A stretch of DNA of 64,000 bases from Pontibacter sp. SGAir0037. Lineage in GTDB: Bacteria; Bacteroidota; Bacteroidia; Cytophagales; Hymenobacteraceae. Of this stretch, positions 8,054 to 15,758 are shown in pieces. The translations under genes and the position numbers were made by a program. The notes below the pieces were generated by a model. The model saw only the letters and a list, made by a program, of their open reading frames with translations, was not told the DNA's origin and did not search any database. Every line of letters begins with the position of its first letter. The first letter of the stretch is position 1. The stretch is from contig NZ_CP028092.1 of assembly GCF_005491705.1 (NCBI RefSeq), forward strand, positions 2,976,001-3,040,000, in the 5' to 3' direction.

Positions 8054-8995
8054 ATGGATAACATCATTTTCTGGATCTTGTTTAATGGCTTTGTGCTTTT
8101 GCTGCTGGCTCTCGACTTGTTTGTGTTCAACCGCAAAGATCATGAAATTAAAATTAGGGAAGCCTTGCTGTGGAGCGGCTTCTGGATTTTGCTTTCACTG
8201 GTATTCAATGCCATTATCTACTACTGGAAAGGCTCCGGGCCTGCCATGGAGTTCCTGACAGCTTACCTGATTGAGAAGTCGCTGAGCGTTGACAACCTTT
8301 TTGTCTTTATCCTGATATTCAACTATTTCTCGGTACCACTTAAATTCCAGCATAAAGTCCTTTTCTGGGGCGTTATAGGCGCTCTGGTATTAAGAGCGGC
8401 CTTTATCCTGATTGGTGTAGCGTTAATAGCTAAGTTTCATTTCATCATCTATATACTGGGTGCTTTTCTGGTGTATACAGGCGTTAAAATGGCCTTTTCC
8501 CAGGATCAGGAAGTACACCCGGAGAACAACCCGTTGGTTAATTTTATAAGCCGCTATATACGCGTAACCAAAACCAGCTACGGAGGCAAATTCTTTGTAC
8601 GCCATAACCATGCCTTGTATGCCACGCCTTTGTTTATAGTGCTGCTTATGGTAGAAAGTACCGATGTGGTTTTTGCAGCAGACTCTATTCCTGCTATCCT
8701 GGCTATTTCAAAAGATCCTTTTATAGTCTATACATCAAATGTGTTTGCCCTCTTAGGCCTTCGGGCGCTATACTTTGCACTGGCAGGCATTATGCAGATG
8801 TTCCACTACCTGAACTACGGCCTTTCTCTTATTCTGGCTTTTATAGGTGTTAAGCTTTTATTATCAGATCTGGTAGAAATAGATATGCGCTACGCTTTAC
8901 TGGTTGTTGCTTTTATACTGGCTGCCTCGGTTATACTATCACTTATCTTCCCCAAGAAAGACAACAAATTACCACCACCCCCTGAAATTCTATAG
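8054..8995 (+). CDS. TerC-family integral membrane protein (Alx/manganese-export type)
   Basis: A protein of about 313 residues with eight or nine hydrophobic segments. Characteristic acidic-residue motifs lie in membrane helices: EKSLSVDNLFVFILIF (around 73-88) and VESTDVVFAADSIPAILAISKD (around 196-218). Relatives include Alx of E. coli and metal exporters that protect exoenzymes; manganese export is the best-supported role. I prefer ATG 8054 (MDNIIFWILFNGF) over the TTG four codons upstream. It is monocistronic. Confidence 0.87.
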   Translation: MDNIIFWILFNGFVLLLLALDLFVFNRKDHEIKIREALLWSGFWILLSLVFNAIIYYWKGSGPAMEFLTAYLIEKSLSVDNLFVFILIFNYFSVPLKFQHKVLFWGVIGALVLRAAFILIGVALIAKFHFIIYILGAFLVYTGVKMAFSQDQEVHPENNPLVNFISRYIRVTKTSYGGKFFVRHNHALYATPLFIVLLMVESTDVVFAADSIPAILAISKDPFIVYTSNVFALLGLRALYFALAGIMQMFHYLNYGLSLILAFIGVKLLLSDLVEIDMRYALLVVAFILAASVILSLIFPKKDNKLPPPPEIL

Positions 8996-9084
8996 CACCT
9001 CCTGCTAAAAAAGCGAAAAATGCTTTTACACCCCCTGTTAAAACAAGGGTATGAAGACTTCATTTTAAATTAATATTAAAATAA

Positions 9085-9116
9085 TTTGCTATTGGCACTA
9101 TTACTGCCTATATTTA
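9085..9116 (+). promoter_or_regulatory. Promoter of the first aromatic transcription unit
   Basis: TTTG at 9085-9088 and TATATTTA at 9109-9116, exactly 20 bp apart, match the Bacteroidetes -33/-7 consensus except for the final base. The start of transcription would be near 9122, just before the leader ORF at 9137. The promoter upstream of the pheA leader has the same spacing and the same final A. Confidence 0.65.
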
Positions 9117-9136
9117 CTTAAATTTTAACAGGGAAT

Positions 9137-9217
9137 ATGAATTTAGTCTATACACAAGCATTTAATCTGAAATCTATTGCAGCCTCTCCGAGGCCTTTAG
9201 GTGATGCTTTGCGTTGA
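9137..9217 (+). CDS. Candidate leader peptide, first aromatic unit (26 aa)
   Basis: A 26-codon ORF (starts MNLVYTQAFN, ends GDALR) sits between the promoter and an intrinsic terminator ahead of the DAHP synthase gene. It holds one Tyr (codon 5) and one Phe (codon 9), so amino-acid control by codon runs is weak by itself. Bases 9189-9198 near the end of the ORF are perfectly complementary to 9242-9251, the 5' arm of the terminator, which provides an anti-terminator. Translation of the ORF is inferred from this arrangement. Confidence 0.45.
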   Translation: MNLVYTQAFNLKSIAASPRPLGDALR

Positions 9218-9240
9218 TTAAAAAATGAAAAGATAAACTG

Positions 9241-9274
9241 AAAAGGCCTCGCTCCCAAAGCGTGGCCTTTTTTA
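9241..9274 (+). terminator. Attenuator terminator upstream of the first DAHP synthase-chorismate mutase
   Basis: The arms AAAAGGCCTCGCT (9241-9253) and AGCGTGGCCTTTT (9259-9271) pair with one mismatch around a CCCAA loop, followed by more T. The hairpin ends only 40 bp before the ATG at 9314 and has no upstream full-size gene to terminate. The competing pairing is 9189-9198 with 9242-9251. Confidence 0.75.
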
Positions 9275-9313
9275 TTTCCTAATAACTATATAGAATAAGT
9301 AAATTTTGTTCCG

Positions 9314-10408
9314 ATGATTACCAACACATCTCCTGAAATGCTTTACAAGAACAGCAATGTGCTTGCTAAAACGGCAGGGCCAACCATTATAGCTGGCCCA
9401 TGTAGCGCAGAAAGTGAAGAGCAAATGCTTAAAACTGCTATTGGCCTGAAGAAGCTGCAGGGTGTTACTGTTTTCAGAGCCGGCATCTGGAAACCCCGCA
9501 CCCGCCTGGGAAGCTTTCAGGGTGTAGGCACTATTGGTTTGGAGTGGCTCAAAACGGTAAAGCAGGAAACCGGCCTGCTTACGTCATGCGAAGTGGCAAA
9601 CTCCTCTCATGTGGCCGAGGCATTAAAACATGAAGTAGACATCCTTATTATAGGTGCCCATACAACGGTAAATGCTTTTTTAGTACAGGAAATCGCGGAA
9701 TCATTACGGGGAGTGGATATTCCGGTTATGGTAAAGAACCCTGTTCACCTGCAATTGCAGCTCTGGATCGGTGCTGTAGAAAGGTTCCACCATAGCGGCA
9801 TCCGCAATATAGGAGCTATACACCGTGGTTTTGCCACCCTCGACAATGCCCCTTACCGCAACCACCCGAAATGGGATCAGGTGCTGGAGTTTAAAAAGGT
9901 GTTGCCCGAAATACCTATGTATTGCGACCCAAGCCATATTGCTGGCCGACGCAGCTTGTTGCGCCCCGTGAGCCAGCGCGCCCTGGACTTAGGCTACGAT
10001 GGACTGGTTGTTGAATCGCACTACAATCCGGCCAAGGCCTTAAGCGACCCGCAGCACCAACTGATGCCACAGGAACTGGATATGCTTCTGCAGACACTTC
10101 GGATAGAAGGCATTGATGTGGATGGTGCCCGGAAGAAAGTGCACCTGGAGGAACTACGCAAGCAGATTGAACACCTCGACGATGAGCTGCTGGACCTGTT
10201 ATCGCGTCGCTCGAAGGTAACTTCTAAGCTGGAAAAGCTGCAAAAGGCTCCGGCAACAGAAGCGCCACAGGCTGCTGTTCATTGGGACCAGGTACTGGAA
10301 AGCCTGCTTTCAAAAGCAGATAGTGCCGGCGTTGACAAAGAGTTTGTGCAAACTGTTTTCCAGGAAGTACGGAAACATTACGCTAAAACGTATCTCTATA
10401 AAGCCTGA
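9314..10408 (+). CDS. DAHP synthase (type I-beta) - chorismate mutase fusion, divergent paralogue
   Basis: A 364-residue fusion. Residues 1-260 are a DAHP synthase (PEP + erythrose-4-phosphate to DAHP) with GPCSAESEEQ, FRAGIWKPRTR, the KNPV lysine, CDPSHIAGRRSLL and VESHYNPAKALSDPQHQ. Residues about 270-355 are an AroQ-type chorismate mutase starting LEELRKQIEHLDDELLDLLSRR. Compared with its neighbour at 12858 it departs at usually invariant places: GAHTTVNAFLVQ for GARTTVNPFSVQ, KNPVHLQLQ for KNPVNPDLQ, and the mutase stretch after the central Lys has lost the NGLDIFQ-like part. It may be a specialised, regulatory or decaying copy. Confidence 0.88.
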   Translation: MITNTSPEMLYKNSNVLAKTAGPTIIAGPCSAESEEQMLKTAIGLKKLQGVTVFRAGIWKPRTRLGSFQGVGTIGLEWLKTVKQETGLLTSCEVANSSHVAEALKHEVDILIIGAHTTVNAFLVQEIAESLRGVDIPVMVKNPVHLQLQLWIGAVERFHHSGIRNIGAIHRGFATLDNAPYRNHPKWDQVLEFKKVLPEIPMYCDPSHIAGRRSLLRPVSQRALDLGYDGLVVESHYNPAKALSDPQHQLMPQELDMLLQTLRIEGIDVDGARKKVHLEELRKQIEHLDDELLDLLSRRSKVTSKLEKLQKAPATEAPQAAVHWDQVLESLLSKADSAGVDKEFVQTVFQEVRKHYAKTYLYKA

Positions 10409-10580
10409 CCTGTTATTTCTGCTATATAGCTGAACTTATCATGTTTACTGCCTGTTTAAAATTTACTGATGATCATCTGAACGGAGACAGGTTCTTTGTT
10501 CTCCAGGATCGGATTTGAATTATGATTTTGATAGCCACAGAGGCTTTAAAACATAATTTTCAAAAAAAGTAAAGATTTTA

Positions 10581-10612
10581 TTTGGCAGAATAAAAACAAC
10601 TCACTAAGTTTA
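10581..10612 (+). promoter_or_regulatory. Promoter of the pheA unit
   Basis: TTTG at 10581-10584 and TAAGTTTA at 10605-10612 are 20 bp apart, matching the Bacteroidetes -33/-7 consensus except for the last base. Transcription would begin near 10618, about 16 nt before the leader-peptide ATG. Confidence 0.65.
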
Positions 10613-10633
10613 TGCCATCAAAACAGGACAGAC

Positions 10634-10717
10634 ATGATTCAGAACAACGCTTTTTACTTTAGCTTTTACTTTTTTGGTACCCACAGGGGCTCCAGAGGAA
10701 CGGCTATTGCGTTGTAA
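10634..10717 (+). CDS. pheL: Phe/Tyr-rich leader peptide of the pheA attenuator (27 aa)
   Basis: A 27-codon ORF begins MIQNNA and continues with the run FYFSFYFF at codons 7-14: five Phe and two Tyr in eight codons. It lies right after a promoter and ends 21 bp before an intrinsic terminator that precedes prephenate dehydratase. This is the layout of classical attenuation leaders such as enteric pheL: low charged tRNA-Phe would stall the ribosome at the run and favour an anti-terminator. The sequence AACAGGACAGAC just upstream could serve as a weak ribosome site. Confidence 0.85.
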   Translation: MIQNNAFYFSFYFFGTHRGSRGTAIAL

Positions 10718-10745
10718 AAACATAAACCGAAACTTCAGAAGCCCC
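10686..10745 (+). promoter_or_regulatory. Possible anti-terminator pairing in the pheA leader
   Basis: GGGGCT at 10686-10691, inside the distal half of the leader ORF, can pair with AGCCCC at 10740-10745. The latter is the 5' arm of the terminator, so the two structures exclude each other. The pairing is short (6 bp, perhaps extended by bulged pairs) and is an inference from the sequence. Confidence 0.5.
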
Positions 10746-10765
10746 GCCTAAAGCGGGGCTTTTCT
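10739..10765 (+). terminator. Attenuator terminator upstream of pheA
   Basis: Arms AAGCCCCGC (10739-10747) and GCGGGGCTT (10753-10761) pair perfectly round a five-base loop CTAAA and are followed by TTCTTTT. The GC-rich stem with a U-rich tail lies 18 bp before the pheA ATG with no upstream full-size gene. Confidence 0.85.
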
Positions 10766-10782
10766 TTTATACGGCTACTATT

Positions 10783-11673
10783 ATGGCTAAACACATTAAA
10801 ATTGCAATTCAGGGAGGGCCTGCCTCTTTTCACGATACTGCAGCAAGACAGTATTTCTCACAGGATGTGGTGGATATTCTGCCTTGCGATTCGTTTGTGG
10901 AACTGTGCGACGCCCTGCAGGATGGCACGGTGGATTATGCCGTGATGGCCATTGTAAATGCCTTGGCTGGCAGTATCCTGACAAACTATAGCTTGTTGCA
11001 GCACCATAACTTCAGCATTATTGGCGAACGCTGGCTTTCCATCGATCAAAACCTGATTGCCTTGCCAGGCACAAAGCTACAGGATATCCATACGGTTTCG
11101 TCGCATCCGGTAGCTTTGCTGCAGTGTGGCAACTTCTTAAAGCATCATGCGCATATGTTGCCCCAGGAATCAAGCGATACGGCAGACAGTGTACGGGCTA
11201 TCAAAGAAAAGAATCTGGCTGGTGCAGCCGCCATTGCCAGCAAGCAGGCAGCCATCCTGTATGACATGGAAATACTGGAGCCAAATATCGCCGACAGAAA
11301 AGATAACTATACCCGCTTTCTGGTGCTTTCCAGGGAGCCACAGAAATCAAAAGCCAAACCTGCCGACAAAGCATCGCTTATTTTGCAGGTACCACATGTA
11401 GGCAGTTCGCTGGGAGCTGTAATTAATAAGCTCTACCTGCTCGATATGCACATTTCACAAATACAGTCTATCCCTGCACCTCCGCTTAACACGAACCATA
11501 ACGTGGCCATCGACCTGGAGCACCCGGACCTGAACAAGCTTCTTGTTGCCATCGAAGAACTTCGCCCGCTGGTGCTGGACCTGCAGATTTTAGGCCTTTA
11601 CCATACAGCTGAAAATCCTTTGGAACTGGAAAATAAAGTAAGTCTGGCCTTAATCGATAATAGCTTAAACTAA
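10783..11673 (+). CDS. pheA: Prephenate dehydratase
   Basis: A 296-residue enzyme of the monofunctional PheA/P-protein type that converts prephenate to phenylpyruvate. The catalytic domain (about 1-180) shows IAIQGGPASFHDTAAR, the PCDSFVELCDAL segment, VNALAGSI, the HTVSSHPVALLQC hallmark and TRFLVLS at its end. The C-terminal ACT regulatory domain (about 198-280) carries LGAVINKLYLLDMHISQIQSIP, close to the GALxxxL / ESRP elements that bind Phe. It is preceded by the Phe-rich attenuator and followed 7 bp later by an aminotransferase, so it heads a three-gene operon under dual control: attenuation and allosteric feedback. Confidence 0.93.
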   Translation: MAKHIKIAIQGGPASFHDTAARQYFSQDVVDILPCDSFVELCDALQDGTVDYAVMAIVNALAGSILTNYSLLQHHNFSIIGERWLSIDQNLIALPGTKLQDIHTVSSHPVALLQCGNFLKHHAHMLPQESSDTADSVRAIKEKNLAGAAAIASKQAAILYDMEILEPNIADRKDNYTRFLVLSREPQKSKAKPADKASLILQVPHVGSSLGAVINKLYLLDMHISQIQSIPAPPLNTNHNVAIDLEHPDLNKLLVAIEELRPLVLDLQILGLYHTAENPLELENKVSLALIDNSLN

Positions 11674-11680
11674 CAAACAT

Positions 11681-12871
11681 ATGATCATACCTAAAGCAGA
11701 GCGCCTGAACCATGTACAGGAGTACTACTTCGCCAGAAAGCTGGCTGAAGTAAGTGCGCTGAATGCCCAGGGCAAAAATGTGATTAACTTAGGTATTGGC
11801 AGTCCGGATATGCCGCCTTCTGAGGCTACCATAGCCGCTATGAAAAGCTCTGCCTCGCAGCCTTCCGGCCATGGCTACCAGCCTTACCGCTCGTTACCTG
11901 CCCTGAGAGAAGCCATGGCAACATGGTATGAGGCTACCTTTCAGGTGCAGTTAAATCCTGCTACCGAGGTATTACCGCTTATGGGATCTAAAGAAGGTGT
12001 CTTCCACATCTCTATGGCTTTCCTGAATCCGGGAGATAAGGTACTGGTACCAAATCCTGGATACCCTGCTTATGCCACAACTGCCAGGCTAGCCGGCGCA
12101 GAGCCAGTTTACTATAATTTAAGTGAAGAAAACAACTGGCTTCCGGATAAAACAGAGCTGGAGGAACTGGCACGCCAGGGCGTAAAGCTGATGTGGATCA
12201 ATTACCCGCACATGCCAACAGGCGCCCAGGCAACAGCCGAAACATTGCTGTGGCTGGCAGAACTGGCCCGAAAGCACAGGTTTCTTCTTATCAACGATAA
12301 CCCGTACAGCCTGGTATTGCCCAATACTGCCCCACAAAGCTTACTCAGCATACCCGATGCCATGGATTGTTGCCTGGAGCTAAACTCCCTCAGCAAATCG
12401 CATAATATGGCTGGCTGGCGGGTAGGCATGGTGCTTGGCCGGCAAGACTACCTCGATGCCATACTGGCTGTTAAAAGCAACATAGACTCTGGCATGTTAC
12501 AAGCCACTCAGCATGCCGCTATAGAGGCCCTGCACAACAACGATGAGTGGCACCTGCAGCGCAACAACGAGTACGCCGGGCGTAGAGAACTGGTATACCG
12601 ATTACTGGATATGCTGGAATGCAAGTATCAGAAAGATGCCGTGGGCATGTTTGTATGGGCCAGGGTACCCGACCATGTTTCCGATGTAGAAGCCTACTTG
12701 GACGAACTGCTTTACGAAGCTTCTGTTTTTCTTACACCGGGCAAAGTATTTGGTAGTCAAGGGGAACGATTTCTAAGAGTATCGCTTTGTGTCACTATAC
12801 CTCAGCTCGAAGAATCCATTAAACGAATCAATCAACACATTATATCTACAGTTAGCCATGAGCTCAAATAA
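11681..12871 (+). CDS. Class I/II PLP aminotransferase, probably aromatic
   Basis: A 396-residue fold type I aminotransferase. The PLP Lys is K239 in LNSLSKSHNMAGWRVG; other landmarks are NLGIGSPDMPP, the PNPGYPAY loop, INYPHMPTG (usually NYPNNPTG) and LINDNPYS with the PLP-contacting Asp. The arginine that binds the substrate carboxylate is in RFLRVSLC near the end. The place between pheA and a DAHP synthase-mutase suggests it makes Phe and Tyr from their keto acids or transaminates prephenate. The last 14 bp overlap the next gene, so translation is coupled. Confidence 0.9.
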   Translation: MIIPKAERLNHVQEYYFARKLAEVSALNAQGKNVINLGIGSPDMPPSEATIAAMKSSASQPSGHGYQPYRSLPALREAMATWYEATFQVQLNPATEVLPLMGSKEGVFHISMAFLNPGDKVLVPNPGYPAYATTARLAGAEPVYYNLSEENNWLPDKTELEELARQGVKLMWINYPHMPTGAQATAETLLWLAELARKHRFLLINDNPYSLVLPNTAPQSLLSIPDAMDCCLELNSLSKSHNMAGWRVGMVLGRQDYLDAILAVKSNIDSGMLQATQHAAIEALHNNDEWHLQRNNEYAGRRELVYRLLDMLECKYQKDAVGMFVWARVPDHVSDVEAYLDELLYEASVFLTPGKVFGSQGERFLRVSLCVTIPQLEESIKRINQHIISTVSHELK

Positions 12872-13985
12872 TTCAACACTTCAGTTAGCCGCCAAATCAA
12901 GCTTATTGAAAGGAGGTACATTGCCAACAGTAATTGCAGGCCCTTGCAGTGCCGAGAGCGAAGAGCAAATGCTCCAGACAGCACGTGAGCTGCAAAAAGA
13001 CAGCCGAAGAGTACACATCTTCAGAGCTGGTATCTGGAAACCGCGTACACGCCCTGGTATGTTCGAAGGCGTAGGAAGAGTTGGTCTTGAATGGCTGAGA
13101 ACTGTAAAGCATGAAACAGGTTTACCAACGGCCGTAGAAGTTGCCAACACCAAACACGTAGAAGAAGCCTTGGAATATGGCGTAGACATTCTATGGGTTG
13201 GGGCCCGCACAACTGTTAACCCTTTCTCGGTGCAGGAAGTAGCCGATGCTTTAAAAGGCGTAAATATTCCGGTACTGGTAAAAAACCCGGTTAACCCAGA
13301 CCTGCAGCTTTGGTTAGGGGCCCTGGAGCGTTTAAACCTGGCAGGCATTACAGATTTAGGTTTAATCCACAGAGGTTTCTCAACTCCTAACAACAAGCCT
13401 TACCGTAACCACCCGAAATGGGAGTCTATCCAGCAGATCCGCGAACTGGCACCTGGTGTTCCTATTTTCACAGATCCAAGCCATATTGCAGGACGCCGCG
13501 ATCTGTTGCAGGCCGTAAGCCAGCAGGCGCTTCACCTGGGTGTGGATGGCCTGATGATTGAAACGCACATTAACCCGGCTGTAGCCCTAAGCGATGCGTC
13601 GCAGCAAGTAACTCCGGCAGGCCTTGACGCCCTTCTAAACTCACTCGACCTGGATGCGGAACATGTGGCAAGTGCTGAACAGCTACAGGACCTGCGCATG
13701 CTGATCGACAAGCTGGACCAGGAACTCATCAATACATTGTTCCTTCGTTCTGATGTTTCCAGAAGAATCGGCGAGTATAAAAAAGCCAACGGACTGGATA
13801 TTTTTCAGGCAGACCGCTGGAACCAGATGGTGGAAAAAAGGCTAAAGGCGGCGCAGGAAACAGGCCTGGAGGAAACACTTATCAGAGCTATCTTCGATGC
13901 TATCCACGTACACTCTATGGGTATTCAAAACGAGATTTTCAATACACCGGTAAATTCTTCTAAAGCTACTGAGGCTGTAAAATAA
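12858..13985 (+). CDS. DAHP synthase (type I-beta) - chorismate mutase fusion
   Basis: A 375-residue bifunctional enzyme catalysing the first shikimate step and the chorismate-to-prephenate branch step. The true start is taken as ATG 12858 inside the aminotransferase's last codons; the longer reading from GTG 12789 would overlap far more and adds no conserved sequence. Seen: IAGPCSAESEEQ, FRAGIWKPRTRPG, WVGARTTVNPFSVQ, LVKNPVNPDLQLW, IFTDPSHIAGRRDLL, IETHINPAVALSD. The AroQ mutase domain from about 285 has LRMLIDKLDQELINTLFLRSDVSRRIGEYKKANGL with the expected Arg, Arg and Lys. All active-site motifs look intact, unlike the paralogue at 9314. I see no tyrA in the window. Confidence 0.92.
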   Translation: MSSNNSTLQLAAKSSLLKGGTLPTVIAGPCSAESEEQMLQTARELQKDSRRVHIFRAGIWKPRTRPGMFEGVGRVGLEWLRTVKHETGLPTAVEVANTKHVEEALEYGVDILWVGARTTVNPFSVQEVADALKGVNIPVLVKNPVNPDLQLWLGALERLNLAGITDLGLIHRGFSTPNNKPYRNHPKWESIQQIRELAPGVPIFTDPSHIAGRRDLLQAVSQQALHLGVDGLMIETHINPAVALSDASQQVTPAGLDALLNSLDLDAEHVASAEQLQDLRMLIDKLDQELINTLFLRSDVSRRIGEYKKANGLDIFQADRWNQMVEKRLKAAQETGLEETLIRAIFDAIHVHSMGIQNEIFNTPVNSSKATEAVK

Positions 13986-14130
13986 GAAGAAGCCCTATAA
14001 AGTTTCGCTTATCCGAACACACAAAGGCAGTAGGCCTTGTAGCTCGTACTCACCAGCAGGTACAAAAGCGTTTCCGGCGTTTATCTGCAAAAGTTGGAGC
14101 GGGATAAGTTTAATTTCATATCCAATTACT

Positions 14131-14175
14131 AAAAAGCCCTGTAACAGCTTTAACGCAACTGTTGCAGGGCTTTTT
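14131..14175 (+). terminator. Terminator after the aromatic operon
   Basis: AAAAAGCCCTGTAACAG (14131-14147) pairs with CTGTTGCAGGGCTTTTT (14159-14175) with one G-U pair and an 11-base loop. It lies 145 bp past the mutase stop and 80 bp before the next ATG. The A-run on one side and T-run on the other could make it work in both directions. The remaining sequence between 13986 and 14130 shows no convincing ORF. Confidence 0.85.
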
Positions 14176-14255
14176 GTTAAATCTAAAGGCAAGAGGCACG
14201 ATTTCTATTGTTGTTCTGTTAGGGTGCTGATATATTGCATAAAATTTCATCTGAT

Positions 14256-14582
14256 ATGAAGACTCCTATCTCCCGCTTCCGCACCATTGGCATTTATGAA
14301 GGTATTTCTGCTCTGGTTCTGTTTTTTGTAGCCATGCCACTCAAGTACCTGGCTGGCATACCGGAGGCTGTAAAATATGTAGGCTGGGCACATGGCGTGC
14401 TCTTTATACTATACATCATGGCACTGCTACAAGTAACGCTGGTGCATCGGTGGTCGGTTTTAAAAGTAGCGGCCGGCGTTCTGGCTTCGCTCATTCCTTT
14501 CGGACCATTTATCCTGGATGCCCGCCTGCTTAAGAATGAAGAGAAAGCAAAAGAGCACCAGGGGGCGAAGCAAGCTGTTTAA
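14256..14582 (+). CDS. DUF3817-type small integral membrane protein
   Basis: A 108-residue membrane protein of unknown function. I start it at ATG 14256 (MKTPISRFRTIGIYEG) rather than the TTG seven codons upstream. Three or four hydrophobic segments are evident (ISALVLFFVAMPLKYL, VLFILYIMALLQVTLV, LKVAAGVLASLIPFGPFIL). The G-x-x-E-G at the start, the WAHGVLFILYI segment and the SLIPFGPFILD ending match the DUF3817 pattern. The C-terminus is charged and cytosolic. It stands alone. Confidence 0.8.
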   Translation: MKTPISRFRTIGIYEGISALVLFFVAMPLKYLAGIPEAVKYVGWAHGVLFILYIMALLQVTLVHRWSVLKVAAGVLASLIPFGPFILDARLLKNEEKAKEHQGAKQAV

Positions 14583-14697
14583 CCCCTTGCTTCAGCAGCA
14601 ATACACGCTTACACAGCCATACTTATACATAATAACTTTTCTGGTAGAGCGGCATACACAAAGCTCTCGTGCTGCTTTACCAGCCTAATATCTGGGC

Positions 14698-15594
14698 TTA
14701 CCCCAGGTTATAGTGTCGCAGGCAGAATCTTTTAAACAGATCTACCAAAGGTGCGTTTTGCCCATGGAGCGAAATAAACTGGAACGTACGGGAAATATCC
14801 AATCCTTTTACATCAATTACGGTTAATTCGCGTTGCTTCAGCTCTTTACTTACAGAATGCATGGAAAGGAAAGCAGCGCATTGCGAATGCAGCAGGTACT
14901 GTTTTATACTTTCAGAACTATCCAGGAAGATTTCTGCCTTTAAATCTTTGGCATGTATACCTGCTCCGGCTAAAGATCTCACCACTACATCGCGCGTACC
15001 AGAACCATGTTCCCGCATTACCAGAGGCACTGTCAGCAGTTGCTCCAGCTTTATTTCAGCATAACGCGAAAGTTGGTTCCCTGCCTTTGTTACCAGCACA
15101 ATTTCATCTCTGGCAAAAGGCTCGTAGGTAACCTGCGGATGATGTGAATTCCCTTCTACAATGCCCATATCCAACTGCCCCTGCATCAGGAGTTGCTCTA
15201 CCTGGTTGCTATTACCTGTAACAAAGCTAAAATTAACTGTGGGTTGAGATGTTTTAAACAAGGCAAGTATGCTAGGTAATACATACTGCGCCAGTGTAGT
15301 GCTTGCCCCTACTCTAAGGCTGCCTCCGGCATTGCTGCTAAACTGTGCCAGGTCGTTTTCCAGGGCTGTGTAGGCTTCCTGTATTTTCTGGGCATGTTGC
15401 AGGAGCAACTGGCCTGCAGCAGTTAAAGCAATACTGTTCCCATTCCGCTTAAACAAGGCAACACCCAGTTGCTGCTCCAGTTCACGAATATGTTTGGTAA
15501 CGGCTGGTTGTGTCACAAACAGAGCCTGCGCGGCTTTTGTAAAGCTGAGCTTTTGGGCTACCGTATAAAAGACCTTTAACCGAAAATCGAACAT
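14698..15594 (-). CDS. LysR-family transcriptional regulator
   Basis: A 298-residue regulator. The N-terminal winged HTH is clear: FDFRLKVFYTVAQKLSFTKAAQALFVTQPAVTKHIRELEQQLG, followed by the linker helix and a type 2 periplasmic-binding-like sensor domain from about residue 90 (SLRVGASTTLAQYVLPSILALF). I take ATG 15594 because it is the canonical LysR start; the frame stays open 21 codons further upstream. It resembles the CbbR/CysL branch. No divergently transcribed target lies next to it; its neighbour to the right points the same way and is insulated by a terminator, so the target is unknown. Confidence 0.9.
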   Translation of the reverse strand: MFDFRLKVFYTVAQKLSFTKAAQALFVTQPAVTKHIRELEQQLGVALFKRNGNSIALTAAGQLLLQHAQKIQEAYTALENDLAQFSSNAGGSLRVGASTTLAQYVLPSILALFKTSQPTVNFSFVTGNSNQVEQLLMQGQLDMGIVEGNSHHPQVTYEPFARDEIVLVTKAGNQLSRYAEIKLEQLLTVPLVMREHGSGTRDVVVRSLAGAGIHAKDLKAEIFLDSSESIKQYLLHSQCAAFLSMHSVSKELKQRELTVIDVKGLDISRTFQFISLHGQNAPLVDLFKRFCLRHYNLG

Positions 15595-15654
15595 ATTGCA
15601 AAAGTAGTAAACTGCTATAGATAAACCGACTTTATTCTTTACCACACCCTGCAA

Positions 15655-15694
15655 CACAAAAAAGGTTGCCAGCCCTCTCAGCCTGGCAACCTTT
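15655..15694 (-). terminator. Terminator of the OMP-barrel operon
   Basis: AAAGGTTGCCAG (15661-15672) pairs perfectly with CTGGCAACCTTT (15683-15694). Read on the minus strand the stem is followed by a T-run (15655-15660), about 65 bp after the barrel-protein stop. Confidence 0.85.
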
Positions 15695-15758
15695 CTGCTT
15701 CCAAAGCACCTATAGCCTTACAAAGGCTCCTGCTATTATACCTGGGCCTGAGAACTTA

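Noticed and set aside
12881..13396. 171-codon minus-strand ORF
   Set aside because: Antisense of the intact DAHP synthase-mutase gene.
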